Source: Sinorhizobium sp. 6-70 (GTDB lineage Bacteria > Pseudomonadota > Alphaproteobacteria > Rhizobiales > Rhizobiaceae). From it: 64,000 nt of DNA. The notes under the pieces were generated by a model. The model saw nothing but the letters and a program-made list of their open reading frames with translations, was not told where the DNA came from and made no database searches. Within the stretch, counting starts at the first letter, position 1, and the number at the start of each line of letters is the position of its first letter. This document shows, one piece after another, positions 1-9,619 of this stretch. The stretch covers positions 218,451 to 282,450 of the forward strand of contig NZ_JASKLS010000008.1 in NCBI RefSeq assembly GCF_030124375.1, given 5' to 3'. The translations under genes and the position numbers were made by a program.

Positions 1-666
1 GTAGTTGCCCTGGATGGCAATCCGGTCGAGGCCCCCTTCGCGCTCGATCGCCTCGACGTGGGCCCCGGGCAGCGCATGGATATCGTCGTCCGGATGCCGG
101 AGAGTGAAGGCCAGACAGCAAAGCTCGGCAACGACCGCGGCTCGCAGCCCTGGACCATCGCGACGTTCAGGTCGGTGGGAGCCTCGCTGAAACGCGACCT
201 GCGCGACATCGCTCCCCTACCCCCCAATCCGATCGCGGAAGCTGACCTCTCCGCCGCCAAACGGATTCCAATCGAACTGACTGCAACGGCCGAGCACAAG
301 GCAGCGCCCTCGATCTGCGGTTCGCTCGGCTACACATTCTGGGCGATCAACAAGGTTCCGTGGCCTGGAGATACGCCGGATCCGATCGCGCCGATCGAGG
401 AATTGAAACTCGGCAAGAGCTACGTGCTACAGATCTCCAATCGCACGCCGCACGCGCACCCGATCCACCTGCACGGGCTGAGCTTCCGCATTCTGAACTC
501 CAACAAACGGAGCTTTCTGCCGCCGCCGACCGACACCATCCTTCTCCTGCCGGACGAACAGGCGGAAGTCGCGCTGGTTGCGGACAACCCTGGCGACTGG
601 GTAATTCACTGCCACATCATCGAACATCAAAAGACCGGGATGACCGGTTATTTCAAGGTGGTCTGA
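1..666 (+). CDS. Multicopper oxidase, C-terminal part (5' end cut by window edge)
   Basis: The frame is open from base 1 and stops at 664-666, leaving the last 221 residues of a multicopper oxidase. Such enzymes couple one-electron oxidation of a substrate, often Cu(I) or phenolics, to reduction of O2 to water, usually in the periplasm. The last cupredoxin domain is visible: HPIHLHGL near base 457 (type 2/3 copper histidines) and HCHIIEHQKTGM at 607-642, the HCHxxxHxxxxM signature that binds the type 1 and trinuclear coppers. The axial ligand is Met. The N-terminal domains and any Tat signal lie outside the window, so CueO, CopA and laccase-type roles cannot be separated. Confidence 0.88.
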   Translation, partial: VVALDGNPVEAPFALDRLDVGPGQRMDIVVRMPESEGQTAKLGNDRGSQPWTIATFRSVGASLKRDLRDIAPLPPNPIAEADLSAAKRIPIELTATAEHKAAPSICGSLGYTFWAINKVPWPGDTPDPIAPIEELKLGKSYVLQISNRTPHAHPIHLHGLSFRILNSNKRSFLPPPTDTILLLPDEQAEVALVADNPGDWVIHCHIIEHQKTGMTGYFKVV

Positions 667-745
667 CAATTTCGATTGTGACAGCAGCCGCGAAACGATA
701 CACGGAAGGGCAAGCCGCATTTTTGCCACAGTGATTAAAAACCCG

Positions 746-1897
746 ATGATCCAAACCACAGTAGATCTAGAGGCCGCCTGCAAACGGTTGGCCCAATCAA
801 GCTATATTACGATCGACACCGAATTCCTGCGTGAAACGACGTTCTGGCCGGAGCTCTGCCTGATCCAGATGGCGAGCCCCGATCTGGCCGTCATCGTGGA
901 CCCGATGGCGCCCGGCATCGACCTCGCGCCGTTCTTTGCGCTGATGGGCAACCCGGAGGTCGTCAAGGTTTTTCACGCCGCGCGCCAGGACATCGAGATC
1001 ATCCATCATCTCGGCAACCTTATCCCGCATCCGCTGTTCGACACGCAGGTCGCGGCGATGGTCTGCGGCTTCGGCGACAGCGTTTCCTACGATCAGTTGG
1101 TCAATCGCATCAAGAACGAGCAGATCGACAAGTCTTCGCGCTTTACCGATTGGAGCCGCCGACCGCTCACGGACAAGCAGCTCGACTACGCGCTCGCCGA
1201 CGTCACGCATCTCAGGGAGATCTACCAGTATCTGACAGCGGAACTCGCCCGTGAGGGTCGTTCGTCCTGGCTGGCCGAAGAAATGGCGATCCTGGAAAGC
1301 CGGGAAACCTATGACCTGCACCCGGACAACGCCTGGCAGCGGCTGAAGATGCGCATCAAGAAGCCGATGGAGCTCGCGGTCCTGCAGAAGGTAGCGGCCT
1401 GGCGTGAGCGTGAGGCTCGCACGCGCAATGTTCCGCGCGGGCGGATACTCAAGGATGACGCGATCTACGAGATCGCCCAGCAGCAGCCCAAGGACGCCGA
1501 AGCGCTGGGTCGGCTCAGGACCATCCCCAAGGGGTGGGAACGTTCGAGCGCAGGCACGGCCGTCGTCGAGGCCGTGAACGAGGCGCTTGGCATTCCGAAG
1601 CCGGACCTGCCGCGCCTGCCGCGGCAGAACCACGCGCCCGAGGGTGCTGCGGCGGCCGGCGAAATGCTGAAGGTGCTGTTGAAGCTCATCGCTGAAAAGG
1701 AAGGCGTCGCCGCCAAGATCATTGCCAACAGCGAGGACCTCGACAGGATCGCCGCCGAAGGCGAGAAGGCCGATGTGGACGCGCTCAAGGGCTGGCGGCG
1801 GGAGCTTTTTGGTGAAATGGCCCTGAAGCTCATCAACGGTGAAGTCGCCCTGCGCTTCGTCGGCAAGCGGATTGAGGCGATGGAAATAGGCGGTTGA
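746..1897 (+). CDS. rnd: Ribonuclease D
   Basis: A 383-residue 3'-5' exoribonuclease of the DEDDy family, which trims 3' ends of tRNA precursors and other small structured RNAs in the cytoplasm. The exonuclease motifs are present: IDTEFLRE near residue 22 (DxE), HAARQDIEII in the middle (second Asp) and YALADVTHL near residue 150 (Tyr and Asp of motif III). An HRDC-type helical region follows from about residue 205 (MELAVLQKVAAWRE). Length fits the family. The ATG at 746 is preferred because homologues begin close to it; an in-frame GTG at 731 would add five residues. Neither has a clear Shine-Dalgarno sequence. Confidence 0.93.
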   Translation: MIQTTVDLEAACKRLAQSSYITIDTEFLRETTFWPELCLIQMASPDLAVIVDPMAPGIDLAPFFALMGNPEVVKVFHAARQDIEIIHHLGNLIPHPLFDTQVAAMVCGFGDSVSYDQLVNRIKNEQIDKSSRFTDWSRRPLTDKQLDYALADVTHLREIYQYLTAELAREGRSSWLAEEMAILESRETYDLHPDNAWQRLKMRIKKPMELAVLQKVAAWREREARTRNVPRGRILKDDAIYEIAQQQPKDAEALGRLRTIPKGWERSSAGTAVVEAVNEALGIPKPDLPRLPRQNHAPEGAAAAGEMLKVLLKLIAEKEGVAAKIIANSEDLDRIAAEGEKADVDALKGWRRELFGEMALKLINGEVALRFVGKRIEAMEIGG

Positions 1898-2067
1898 AAT
1901 GCCGCAGGTGAGAAAACAACTTTCCGCCTGAATCCAGCAATAGCGAGGACGCATCGAGAGAGCTGATCCGGCCCGAACGGCGTCGGATGAGCCGTCTCAA
2001 TGCATTGCGGATCGCCGCCCGATCCACAATCGTCCTTTTATGTTTTCCGGTTCCGAGGCTTCCGCGC

Positions 2068-3129
2068 ATGCGCTGGAGATTTTCCACGCTTGAGTTCATC
2101 CTGTTGCTGCTCGTCGTCGCGGGCAGTGGCGTGGCCTATGCCTGGGTGGTCTACGGCGATGGCGGACTGATCGGCGCAATCTATGCGCTGTTCATCTGCA
2201 TGCCGATCCTCGCCTTCGAACGGCGTATCATATTCCGGCGCCTCTACAGAAAGATTCACAGCCTTTCGACACCGGGCTTTCTGCTATCTTCCATTGCCGT
2301 GTATGTTGCGCTCGTCTATGCCGGCTTTGCGATCGCAGGGTCTCTTCTGCGCCTAGTGGGCCATCCCGGCGAGATGATGCCCTCGCTGAACGTACTCCTC
2401 ATCGCACTGGCAATCTCCGGCCCGATCATCTTTGTCCTGAGAGTGCGCGAACTGCTTGGCCGCGACGTATTCCTCAGCTTGCTGACCGGGCGCTACCGCA
2501 AGCCGGTGCAAGAGGAGCGTGTGTTCCTCTTTGTCGACCTCGCAGGCTCCACCTCATTCGCCGAGCGTTTCGGCGATCTGCGCACCCAGGAATACCTCGG
2601 AAGACTGTTCGCAACCATGGCCGATCCGGTGCTGCGCTACGGCGGTTCAATCGATGACTATGTCGGCGACGCGGCGGTCATTACCTGGCCTTTCGATCGT
2701 GCCATCGCCGACGCCGCCTGCATCCGCTGCGCCTTCGATATTCTCGACCGGATCGAGGCGGATGCCCACCGCTGGCGCAAGGACTACGGCGAGGTCCCTC
2801 GCCTTCGCGCCGCATTGCACGGCGGAACAATCGTTGCGGCCGAAATCGGGGTCGACAGGCACAAGATCACCTATTTCGGCGACACGGTGAACACCACGGC
2901 GCGCCTCGAAGGTCTTTGCCGAACGCTCGATCGGCAGATCCTGATTTCCGCGGATCTCTTGCGGCGCATGCGCCTGCCGGCCTCGGTCAGAAGCGAGGAT
3001 CTCGGCGAACATGAGATCAAGGGCCGCGGCCAGAAGCTTGGCGTATCCTCCCTTCGCGCCGCCGGCCTCTCTCAAGGTAGGTCGAAGCCTGTGGCCGATT
3101 CTAGCCGTGCAGCTTTGCCCCCTTTGTGA
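2068..3129 (+). CDS. Membrane-anchored adenylate/guanylate cyclase-domain protein
   Basis: A 353-residue protein with about four hydrophobic segments (roughly residues 8-29, 34-52, 67-90 and 104-125), then a class III nucleotide cyclase domain. Metal-binding aspartates are seen in FVDLAGSTSF and DDYVGDAAVITW. The stretch HKITYFGDTVNTTARLE is the substrate and transition-state region; its Lys favours ATP, so cAMP is the likelier product. Rhizobia carry many such cyclases. The ATG at 2068 has GAGG nine bases upstream; an in-frame ATG at 1987 would add 27 residues. The 3' end overlaps the convergent DUF2000 gene by 29 bases. The signal sensed is unknown. Confidence 0.85.
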   Translation: MRWRFSTLEFILLLLVVAGSGVAYAWVVYGDGGLIGAIYALFICMPILAFERRIIFRRLYRKIHSLSTPGFLLSSIAVYVALVYAGFAIAGSLLRLVGHPGEMMPSLNVLLIALAISGPIIFVLRVRELLGRDVFLSLLTGRYRKPVQEERVFLFVDLAGSTSFAERFGDLRTQEYLGRLFATMADPVLRYGGSIDDYVGDAAVITWPFDRAIADAACIRCAFDILDRIEADAHRWRKDYGEVPRLRAALHGGTIVAAEIGVDRHKITYFGDTVNTTARLEGLCRTLDRQILISADLLRRMRLPASVRSEDLGEHEIKGRGQKLGVSSLRAAGLSQGRSKPVADSSRAALPPL

Positions 3130-3508
3130 TCTTGTCGACGAGCTTCTTCTCCGCGTGGATCGCGATCCCCGCGACCCGGGCATTGTCGGGCGCCGATTTG
3201 GAAAAGACTTCCCGGTTGGCGGCGTCATGACCGGTCGAGAACATTTCGTCGATGTAGATGGACGTGCGAACATCCTTCGCCAAAGCCCGCCGCTGGATAT
3301 CGCCGAGCGTGGCGCCGCCTGCCGACAGGACGATGATCGGCTGGATGCTTAGCGCGTTGTAAAGATTGCCGGCGGCATCACGATACGCCTCCCCGATAAT
3401 CCCCGGCTTCTGCCCGATTATACCGGTGGCAAGGAAGGCTGTGACGTTCAGCTTCTGCCACATGGCGAGGTCGTCCCGCAGGACGATTGCAAACTTCGTC
3501 TCGAACAT
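3101..3508 (-). CDS. DUF2000 family protein
   Basis: A 135-residue soluble protein beginning MFETKFAIVLRDDLAMW. It matches my recollection of the DUF2000 family, which folds like peptidyl-tRNA hydrolase II and has no settled function. Visible features are the N-terminal strand FAIVLRDDL, a central PIIVLSAGG strand and a C-terminal helix of the form AIHAEKKLVDKITKG. There is no signal peptide or membrane segment. It converges on the cyclase gene with overlapping 3' ends and faces the phytase-like gene across 188 bases that should hold both promoters. Confidence 0.75.
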   Translation of the reverse strand: MFETKFAIVLRDDLAMWQKLNVTAFLATGIIGQKPGIIGEAYRDAAGNLYNALSIQPIIVLSAGGATLGDIQRRALAKDVRTSIYIDEMFSTGHDAANREVFSKSAPDNARVAGIAIHAEKKLVDKITKGAKLHG

Positions 3509-3696
3509 AGTAACCGCTCTATCTCCGCATTTTTCCCGCCAACGTTACCGCCCGAAGTGACTGCAGATCTTGAACGTTCGAGCAAGCTATCGAGTGTCAC
3601 CAAAGCTTCACGAGGCTGTAAAACAAGCATCAATCAGCCGTCATCAAACGCGCCTATCGGGGACCGGTCTCAGATCTCCAACCCAAGGTGAACTTC

Positions 3697-5055
3697 ATGA
3701 CGAAAGCATTTTTAGCCTCCGCCGCACTGGCCCTTGTGATGACAACGACGGCCGCTGCCGAAGAGAAGGTCTTTCCGGCGACGCTGAAGGCACATGCGAT
3801 CCTGCCCGCCAACACGATCATCGCGGCACCGGCTGATGCGGCTGACTATCTCAAGACCTCGGGGAAATTCTCGACCGCCGACCGGAAGCGTGCCGTGGAA
3901 CTCGCCAGCGTGCCGGGAACGGATGGCGTGCGGCCGACCGGCGTGTCGCTGCCGTTCAATGGCCAGCCGATGCAGGGCTTTTCCGGCATCAAGGCGATGC
4001 CGGACGGGACCTTCTGGAGCCTTTCCGACAATGGGTTCGGCAACAAGCTGAACTCGACCGACGCGATGTTGATGCTGCATCATCTCAAGATCGACTGGGA
4101 TGCCGGCAAGGTCGAAGCGCTGCAAACCGTCTTCCTGTCCGATCCCGATCGCAAAGCGCCCTTCCCGATAGTCATGGAAGGCTCGGCCAACCGTTATCTC
4201 ACCGGCGCCGATTTCGACGTGGAATCGATCCAGCCAGTCGCCGACGGCTTCTGGGTCGGTGAAGAGTTCGGCCCCTACATCCTGAAATTCGATACGGCCG
4301 GCAAACTGACCGATGTCATTCCGACCGCCGTCGACGGCAAGCCGGTGATGTCTCCCGACAACCCCACACTGACGCTGCAAGCGGACCCTTCCAAGAAAAC
4401 GCCGGCCTTCAACCTGAAGCGTTCCGGCGGCTATGAGGGCATGGCGATGTCCAAGGACGGCAGCAAGCTCTACGGCCTGCTTGAAGGGCCGATCTGGACC
4501 GACAATGAAACGGTCGAGCAGGCCGACGGTCGACCGGCGCTCAGAATCATCGAACTCGATGTCGCGAGCAAAGCCTGGACCGGCCGCAGCTGGCTCTATC
4601 CGCTCTCCGAAGGCGGCGAGGCAATCGGCGACTTCAACATGCTCGACGAGAAGACCGCGCTGGTCATCGAGCGCGACAACGGGGCCGGCACGGTCGACAA
4701 GGCTTGCGCAGACCCGAAGGATCCGAAGCCTGACTGCTTCGCCGTGGGCTCCAAGCTCAAGCGCATCTACAAGATCGAGATGAGCGACGAAAATGCCGGC
4801 AAGGCCGTGCGCAAGATCGGTTACATCGATCTTCTCAAGATCGCAGATCCGGAAGGCAGAAAGCGTCAGGGCGGTGGTGACGGCTACTACGACATGCCTT
4901 TCGTCACCATCGAGAACGTCGATCGCGTCGACGACACGCATATCATCGTCGGCAACGACAACAACTTGCCCTTCTCCGCCGGCCGCGCCATCGATAAGGC
5001 GGACGACAATGAGTTCGTGTTGCTCGAGGTCGGCGACTTCCTGAAGGCCGAATGA
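3697..5055 (+). CDS. Secreted phytase-like / esterase-like beta-propeller protein
   Basis: A 452-residue protein with an N-terminal signal peptide (MTKAFLASAALALVMTTTAAA, cleavage near residue 21), so periplasmic or secreted. The body matches the family named esterase-like activity of phytase: GIKAMPDGTFWSLSDNGFGN near residue 100, DVESIQPVADGFWVGEEFGP near 175, GYEGMAMSKDG near 245 and a late IENVDRVDDTHIIVGNDNN. These proteins are predicted propellers with Asp/Asn-rich metal sites; the physiological substrate is not established. The ATG at 3697 follows CAAGG by nine bases; a GTG at 3688 lies inside the Shine-Dalgarno region. A strong hairpin terminator follows directly. Confidence 0.82.
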   Translation: MTKAFLASAALALVMTTTAAAEEKVFPATLKAHAILPANTIIAAPADAADYLKTSGKFSTADRKRAVELASVPGTDGVRPTGVSLPFNGQPMQGFSGIKAMPDGTFWSLSDNGFGNKLNSTDAMLMLHHLKIDWDAGKVEALQTVFLSDPDRKAPFPIVMEGSANRYLTGADFDVESIQPVADGFWVGEEFGPYILKFDTAGKLTDVIPTAVDGKPVMSPDNPTLTLQADPSKKTPAFNLKRSGGYEGMAMSKDGSKLYGLLEGPIWTDNETVEQADGRPALRIIELDVASKAWTGRSWLYPLSEGGEAIGDFNMLDEKTALVIERDNGAGTVDKACADPKDPKPDCFAVGSKLKRIYKIEMSDENAGKAVRKIGYIDLLKIADPEGRKRQGGGDGYYDMPFVTIENVDRVDDTHIIVGNDNNLPFSAGRAIDKADDNEFVLLEVGDFLKAE

Positions 5056-5056
5056 T

Positions 5057-5095
5057 AAAAAGGCGGCTGCGCGCTCAGCGCGCAGCCGCCTCTTC
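5057..5095. terminator. Bidirectional rho-independent terminator
   Basis: A perfect 13-bp stem (5062-5074 with 5078-5090) closes on a 3-base TCA loop. Five A's at 5057-5061 give a U tract for leftward transcripts (ppx side), and a short TCTT follows on the right. It sits between the convergent phytase-like gene and ppx and can serve both. Confidence 0.85.
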
Positions 5096-5118
5096 GCAGC
5101 GTACCTGCGTAATCCCGA

Positions 5119-6642
5119 TCAGCTCTCGAAATGGAAGGCCAGCCGCTTGCCCGTCAGCTTGCCGAGCTGCTGAAGACGGCCATCCAGCCGTTCGCCATCG
5201 AATCCGGAATAGGCCGCCGGCACGATGAATTCGAGATCGACGTCCGGACGGGGCGATGACCGCAAGCCGAGATGGTGCGTGACGCCCGGCATCGAAGCCG
5301 AGAAAAGGTAGGCGACACGCAGCAGGCCGCCCAAAAGTTTGGCCAGCTCAAGCAGGCGCGGCGTCGTGATGCCCGCGAGGGCCTCGGTGGCACCGTCGTC
5401 GTTGAGGCCTTCGAAGCGGTAATAGTTCGCAAGGGCGATATAGGCCCGGCCGGCATGCGTGATACCGGAAAAGGACGAGTGCGCGATAATGTTGAGCGCC
5501 TGCAGACCCCGATAGTCCGGATGGGCCCTCCAGCTGATGTCGGCGAGCAGGCAGGCCGCCTGGCGGTATCGGCTCTCCTCTTCCGTCTCCTCCACACCGA
5601 AGTGCGGCACCATGCGCCCGGTCCACTCCGCGAGTTCACGGGCGTGCTCGGGTGAGCGGGCGCGCAGGATCGCGATCTCGTCGGCGGCCGTCAACAACGG
5701 GTCCAGCACACGCTCCGCTTCGGAAAGCAGCGAGAAAAGATACCCTTCGCGAACGCCGAGCGCTGAGAACGAGATCCGCCCCGGTTTCATGATCGAGAGG
5801 ACTTCCTGCATCGTGACCGCCCCGAAGGGCAACAGGCTGCGGCGGCTCTTGGAGATTGTCGCGTAGGCGGAGGGTTTGATGTTCTTCGGCTCGATCACCT
5901 CGGGCAGCAGAGACATCGCCTCGCCATAGGAAATCTCATAGCCCTGCATCATATGCAGCGGGTAGTTGCGTGCTTCCATATGAAGCTTGGCGATCGACCG
6001 CCATGTGCCGCCGACGGCATAGAACGTGCGTCCCGTGCCGCCCTTCAGCACGGCCGCTTCTTTCATGAACTTGCGAACCCAGGTCCGCGCCTTCGGCAGC
6101 GAGCCGTTGCTGTGCTCGGAGAGACGGATGCCGCCGAGAGGTAGCGTGATGCCTTTGCCGATGCGCTTGCCCTCGACGTCGATGAGCTCGAGGGAACCAC
6201 CGCCAAGGTCGCCGACAATCCCGTCAGGATCATGATAGCCGCTGACGATGCCCATGGCGGAGTAATGGGCTTCCTGCTCGCCCGTCAGAATGCGAACCTT
6301 GCACCCGAGGATGGCCTCCGCCTTTTCGATGAAAGCCGGACCGTTGGAGGCTTCGCGCGCGGCGGCCGTCGCCAGCGCATACATCGTCGTGGCGCGCGCC
6401 TGATCGGACAGCGCCCGAAAGCGCTGAAGCGCCTTCAGCGCCCGTTCGACGTTCTCCTCCGCCATCCGGCCGGTCGCATCAATCCCCTTGCCGAGGCCAC
6501 ACATCACCTTCTCGTTGAAAAGCACCGCCGGCGAGCGGCTGAGCCCTTCGTAGACGACAAGTCGAATAGAGTTGGAACCGATATCCACGACGGACACCGG
6601 GCGGATGCCGGGCAGACGCCCCTGCGCTTCAGATTCTACCAT
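5119..6642 (-). CDS. ppx: Exopolyphosphatase (Ppx/GppA family)
   Basis: A 507-residue enzyme that releases phosphate from the ends of polyphosphate (or, for GppA members, hydrolyses pppGpp). The ASKHA-fold phosphate loops are clear: VDIGSNSIRLVVYEG near residue 20 and GIVGDLGGGSLELIDV near 145. A C-terminal HD-like helical region follows. The ATG at 6642 has GGAA six bases before it and lies 11 bases after the ppk stop; a TTG at 6666 would overlap ppk and is less likely. Lying directly downstream of ppk on the same strand, it completes a synthesis and breakdown pair for polyphosphate. Confidence 0.93.
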   Translation of the reverse strand: MVESEAQGRLPGIRPVSVVDIGSNSIRLVVYEGLSRSPAVLFNEKVMCGLGKGIDATGRMAEENVERALKALQRFRALSDQARATTMYALATAAAREASNGPAFIEKAEAILGCKVRILTGEQEAHYSAMGIVSGYHDPDGIVGDLGGGSLELIDVEGKRIGKGITLPLGGIRLSEHSNGSLPKARTWVRKFMKEAAVLKGGTGRTFYAVGGTWRSIAKLHMEARNYPLHMMQGYEISYGEAMSLLPEVIEPKNIKPSAYATISKSRRSLLPFGAVTMQEVLSIMKPGRISFSALGVREGYLFSLLSEAERVLDPLLTAADEIAILRARSPEHARELAEWTGRMVPHFGVEETEEESRYRQAACLLADISWRAHPDYRGLQALNIIAHSSFSGITHAGRAYIALANYYRFEGLNDDGATEALAGITTPRLLELAKLLGGLLRVAYLFSASMPGVTHHLGLRSSPRPDVDLEFIVPAAYSGFDGERLDGRLQQLGKLTGKRLAFHFES

Positions 6643-6653
6643 GCAATTCCAGT

Positions 6654-8846
6654 TTACTTGTGCCAACCGCTTTTCCAGCCGGCAATCAGCTTTGGTGCAC
6701 TGGATTTCAGAGCCTCGCCCCGGCCCGAGAGGCTGGGGTTGGTCATGAAATAATGCTGCGCATTGAACGGCTCGGCATCCTTGCCGACTTCCATGCGGCG
6801 TGACGTGCCGTCCGGAAGAATCTCGTAGCTCTGCTGGTTGTCGATGAGATTGCCCAGCATGATCTGCGAAAGAACCTGTTCGTGCACAGTCCGGTTGATG
6901 AGAGGCACTAGCGTCTCGACCCGCCGATCCAGATTGCGCGGCATCATATCCGCCGAGCCGATATAGACAAGTGCATTTTCGGACGGAAGGCCATGACCGT
7001 TTCCGAAGCAGAATATGCGCGAATGCTCAAGGAAGCGACCGACGATCGATTTGACACGGATATTGTCGGAGAGGCCGGGCACCTGCGGACGCAGGCAGCA
7101 GATCCCACGCACGACGAGGTCGATTTCGACGCCGGCGCGGCTGGCCCCATAGAGGGCGTCGATGATTTCCGGATCGACAAGCGAATTCATCTTCATCCAG
7201 ATCGCGGCAGGACGGCCCGCTGCCGCATGCCCGATCTCTTCCTCGATATGCTTGAGAATCCGCGGGCGCAGCGTGTGCGGCGAGACCGCCAGCTTCATGC
7301 CCGCTTCCGGTTCGCCATAGCCAGTGATGAAGTTGAAGATGTTCGCCATGTCGTGAGCGATCACCGGATTGCAGGTGAAGAACGACAGGTCGGTGTAGAT
7401 CTTCGCGGTGACCGGGTGATAGTTGCCGGTGCCGAGGTGGCAATAGGTCCTGAGCTTGCCTTCCTCACGGCGAACGACCATCGACATCTTGGCGTGCGTT
7501 TTGAGCTCGATGAACCCGAAGACGACCTGGACACCCGCACGCTCAAGGTCACGCGCCCAGCGGATATTCGCTTCTTCGTCGAATCGCGCCTTGAGCTCGA
7601 CAAGCGCCGTCACCGACTTGCCGGCGTCGGCGGCGTCGATCAGGGCACGCACGATCGGGCTGTCGTTCGAGGTGCGGTAGAGCGTCTGCTTGATCGCCAG
7701 CACATCCGGATCGCGCGCCGCCTGCAGCAGGAACTGCACGACGACATCGAATGATTCGTACGGGTGATGGACGACCATGTCCTTTTCGCGGATTGCCGCC
7801 AGGCAATCGCCGGCATGCTCGCGCACGCGCTCAGGGAAGCGCGGATTGTAAGGTTCGAAGCGCAGGTCCTCGCGCGGCGCCTTGGTGATTTCCGAAAGCG
7901 TGTTGAGGGCGAGAAGGCCTGGAAGCACCGCGATGCGGTTATCCGGAACCCCGAGCTCCTGCACCACGAACTGGCGCAGTGATGCCGGCATTTCCGAATC
8001 CGTCTCGATGCGGATGACCGAACCGCGACGGCGGCGCTTGAGGGCGGTCTCGAAGAAGCGGACGAGGTCTTCCGCTTCTTCCTCGACTTCGATATCGCTG
8101 TCGCGAATGATGCGGAAGGTTCCCGAACCCTGCACCTCGTAGCCTGGGAAGAGGCGGTCGATGAACTGGCTGACCACGTCCTCGAGCGTGATGTAACGGA
8201 TGACGTTCTTCACATCCGGCAGGCGGATAAACCGGTCGAGCGCCACCGGAAGGCGCAACAGCGCCGTCATCGGCTCGCGGCCCGTCTTGCTGACCAGTTG
8301 CAGCCCGATCGAAAAGCCGAGATTGGGGATGAACGGGAAAGGATGCGCCGGATCGATCGACAGCGGCGTCAGAACCGGGAAGATCGACTGGTCGAATTCG
8401 TTGGCGAGCCAGCTCCGGTCCTGAGCGGACAAGGAGGCGGGCCGGACGATGAGGATGTCTTCCTTCGCGAGATATTGCTGCAGCACGGCGAGCGACGCCT
8501 GCTGCTCCATCTGCAGGTTGTCTATTTCCTTGAGGATGTCGTCGAGCTGTTCGGCCGGTGTCTTGCCATCGGGGCTGCGAAGCGCAATGCCCTGACGCAC
8601 CTGGCCTTCAATACCTGCGACGCGGACCATGAAGAATTCGTCGAGGTTGGCGGCGGAAATCGACAGGAAGCGGACACGCTCCAGCAAAGGATGCGCCGTG
8701 TTCAGCGTTTCTTCGAGGACGCGGCGGTTGAACTGAAGCCAGGAGAATTCGCGATTGATGAAGCGCTCGGGGCTCGTCAGCAGGTCTATCTGCTCCGCAG
8801 ACGTCTCCTGTTCGATGATTGCAGACGTCGCCTTATCCATGCCCAT
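6654..8846 (-). CDS. ppk: Polyphosphate kinase 1
   Basis: A 730-residue PPK1 that reversibly transfers the gamma phosphate of ATP onto polyphosphate chains. Full length for the family. Visible regions include the N-terminal helical domain (RFINREFSWLQFNRRVLEE), the head domain, and the catalytic domains with TYCHLGTGNYHPVTA near residue 470, containing the His that is phosphorylated during catalysis, and IGSADMMPRNLDRRVE near 630. There are ATGs at 8846 and 8840; the first is used. It is followed 11 bases later by ppx. Polyphosphate supports stress tolerance and phosphate storage in rhizobia. Confidence 0.96.
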   Translation of the reverse strand: MGMDKATSAIIEQETSAEQIDLLTSPERFINREFSWLQFNRRVLEETLNTAHPLLERVRFLSISAANLDEFFMVRVAGIEGQVRQGIALRSPDGKTPAEQLDDILKEIDNLQMEQQASLAVLQQYLAKEDILIVRPASLSAQDRSWLANEFDQSIFPVLTPLSIDPAHPFPFIPNLGFSIGLQLVSKTGREPMTALLRLPVALDRFIRLPDVKNVIRYITLEDVVSQFIDRLFPGYEVQGSGTFRIIRDSDIEVEEEAEDLVRFFETALKRRRRGSVIRIETDSEMPASLRQFVVQELGVPDNRIAVLPGLLALNTLSEITKAPREDLRFEPYNPRFPERVREHAGDCLAAIREKDMVVHHPYESFDVVVQFLLQAARDPDVLAIKQTLYRTSNDSPIVRALIDAADAGKSVTALVELKARFDEEANIRWARDLERAGVQVVFGFIELKTHAKMSMVVRREEGKLRTYCHLGTGNYHPVTAKIYTDLSFFTCNPVIAHDMANIFNFITGYGEPEAGMKLAVSPHTLRPRILKHIEEEIGHAAAGRPAAIWMKMNSLVDPEIIDALYGASRAGVEIDLVVRGICCLRPQVPGLSDNIRVKSIVGRFLEHSRIFCFGNGHGLPSENALVYIGSADMMPRNLDRRVETLVPLINRTVHEQVLSQIMLGNLIDNQQSYEILPDGTSRRMEVGKDAEPFNAQHYFMTNPSLSGRGEALKSSAPKLIAGWKSGWHK

Positions 8847-8904
8847 CAGACCCCATTACTCCAAACGCACGAGCTATCCCACTTTGACGACGGAACTGTG
8901 ACAG

Positions 8905-9594
8905 TCAATCGGGCAGGTGGGGATTTCCAAGCTCTGCCAGCACTTCCGCCGCCAGGGTGCGTGTCAGCCGCGTGCCGCGGGCAAGAGCCAGGCGGTCCAG
9001 TCGCTCGACGATCGTCTGGGCTGCCTCCAGCGAACGCTCCATGCGCGCCACGATATAACCGACGAGACGCTCGTCGATGAAGAGCTGGCGGTCGGCGAAG
9101 AGCTTCACGAGCACCTGCGTCAGCAGCTCGTCGTCCGGCTCACCGATTTCGACGACCGTAGCGGCCTTCAGGCGCGAGCGCAGATCCGGAAGCGTCACCG
9201 GCCATGACATCGGCCACAGGCGCGATGTCATCAGCAGGGCAGTGCCGTGCTGGCGCACACTGTTGATGACATGGAAGAGCGCCGTGTCGTCGAAGCCCTG
9301 ACGATCAGCATCCTCGAAGAGAACCGGTCTTTTCGCAGCGATGTCGGCGGCATCCGAACCGACGACGGGATGGATCGTCTCGGCTCCCGCCCTCTCCCGC
9401 CAGATGCTGGCAAGGTGCGACTTCCCGGAGCCAACCGGTCCGCCGATGATGACGACAGGTGATGGCCACTCGGGCCAATGGTCTACGATGGCGATGGCAG
9501 CGCTCAGCCGGTCGGAGACGAGCAGATCCTCGCGACCGGTGGCCGGATCATGGCCGAAAGCGAGCGGCAGTTGTTCGGACGGACGTCTTGTCAT
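8905..9594 (-). CDS. hdaA: DnaA-related AAA+ protein (Hda-like regulatory inactivator)
   Basis: A 229-residue protein resembling the AAA+ core of DnaA but without the DNA-binding domain IV, as in Hda/HdaA. In alphaproteobacteria HdaA works with the beta clamp to stimulate ATP hydrolysis by DnaA and prevent re-initiation. Near the N-terminus, EQLPLAFGHD looks like a clamp-binding motif (QLPLAF). Walker A is GGPVGSGKSHLA near residue 45 and a Walker B-like VLFEDADR lies near 100. A helical lid follows (VARMERSLEAAQTIVERLDR). The ATG at 9594 is chosen because the clamp motif follows at once. It lies 25 bases after the stop of the AI-2E-type gene. Confidence 0.87.
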   Translation of the reverse strand: MTRRPSEQLPLAFGHDPATGREDLLVSDRLSAAIAIVDHWPEWPSPVVIIGGPVGSGKSHLASIWRERAGAETIHPVVGSDAADIAAKRPVLFEDADRQGFDDTALFHVINSVRQHGTALLMTSRLWPMSWPVTLPDLRSRLKAATVVEIGEPDDELLTQVLVKLFADRQLFIDERLVGYIVARMERSLEAAQTIVERLDRLALARGTRLTRTLAAEVLAELGNPHLPD

Positions 9595-9619
9595 GCTGTA
9601 CTCTGGACAATGGCGCGGC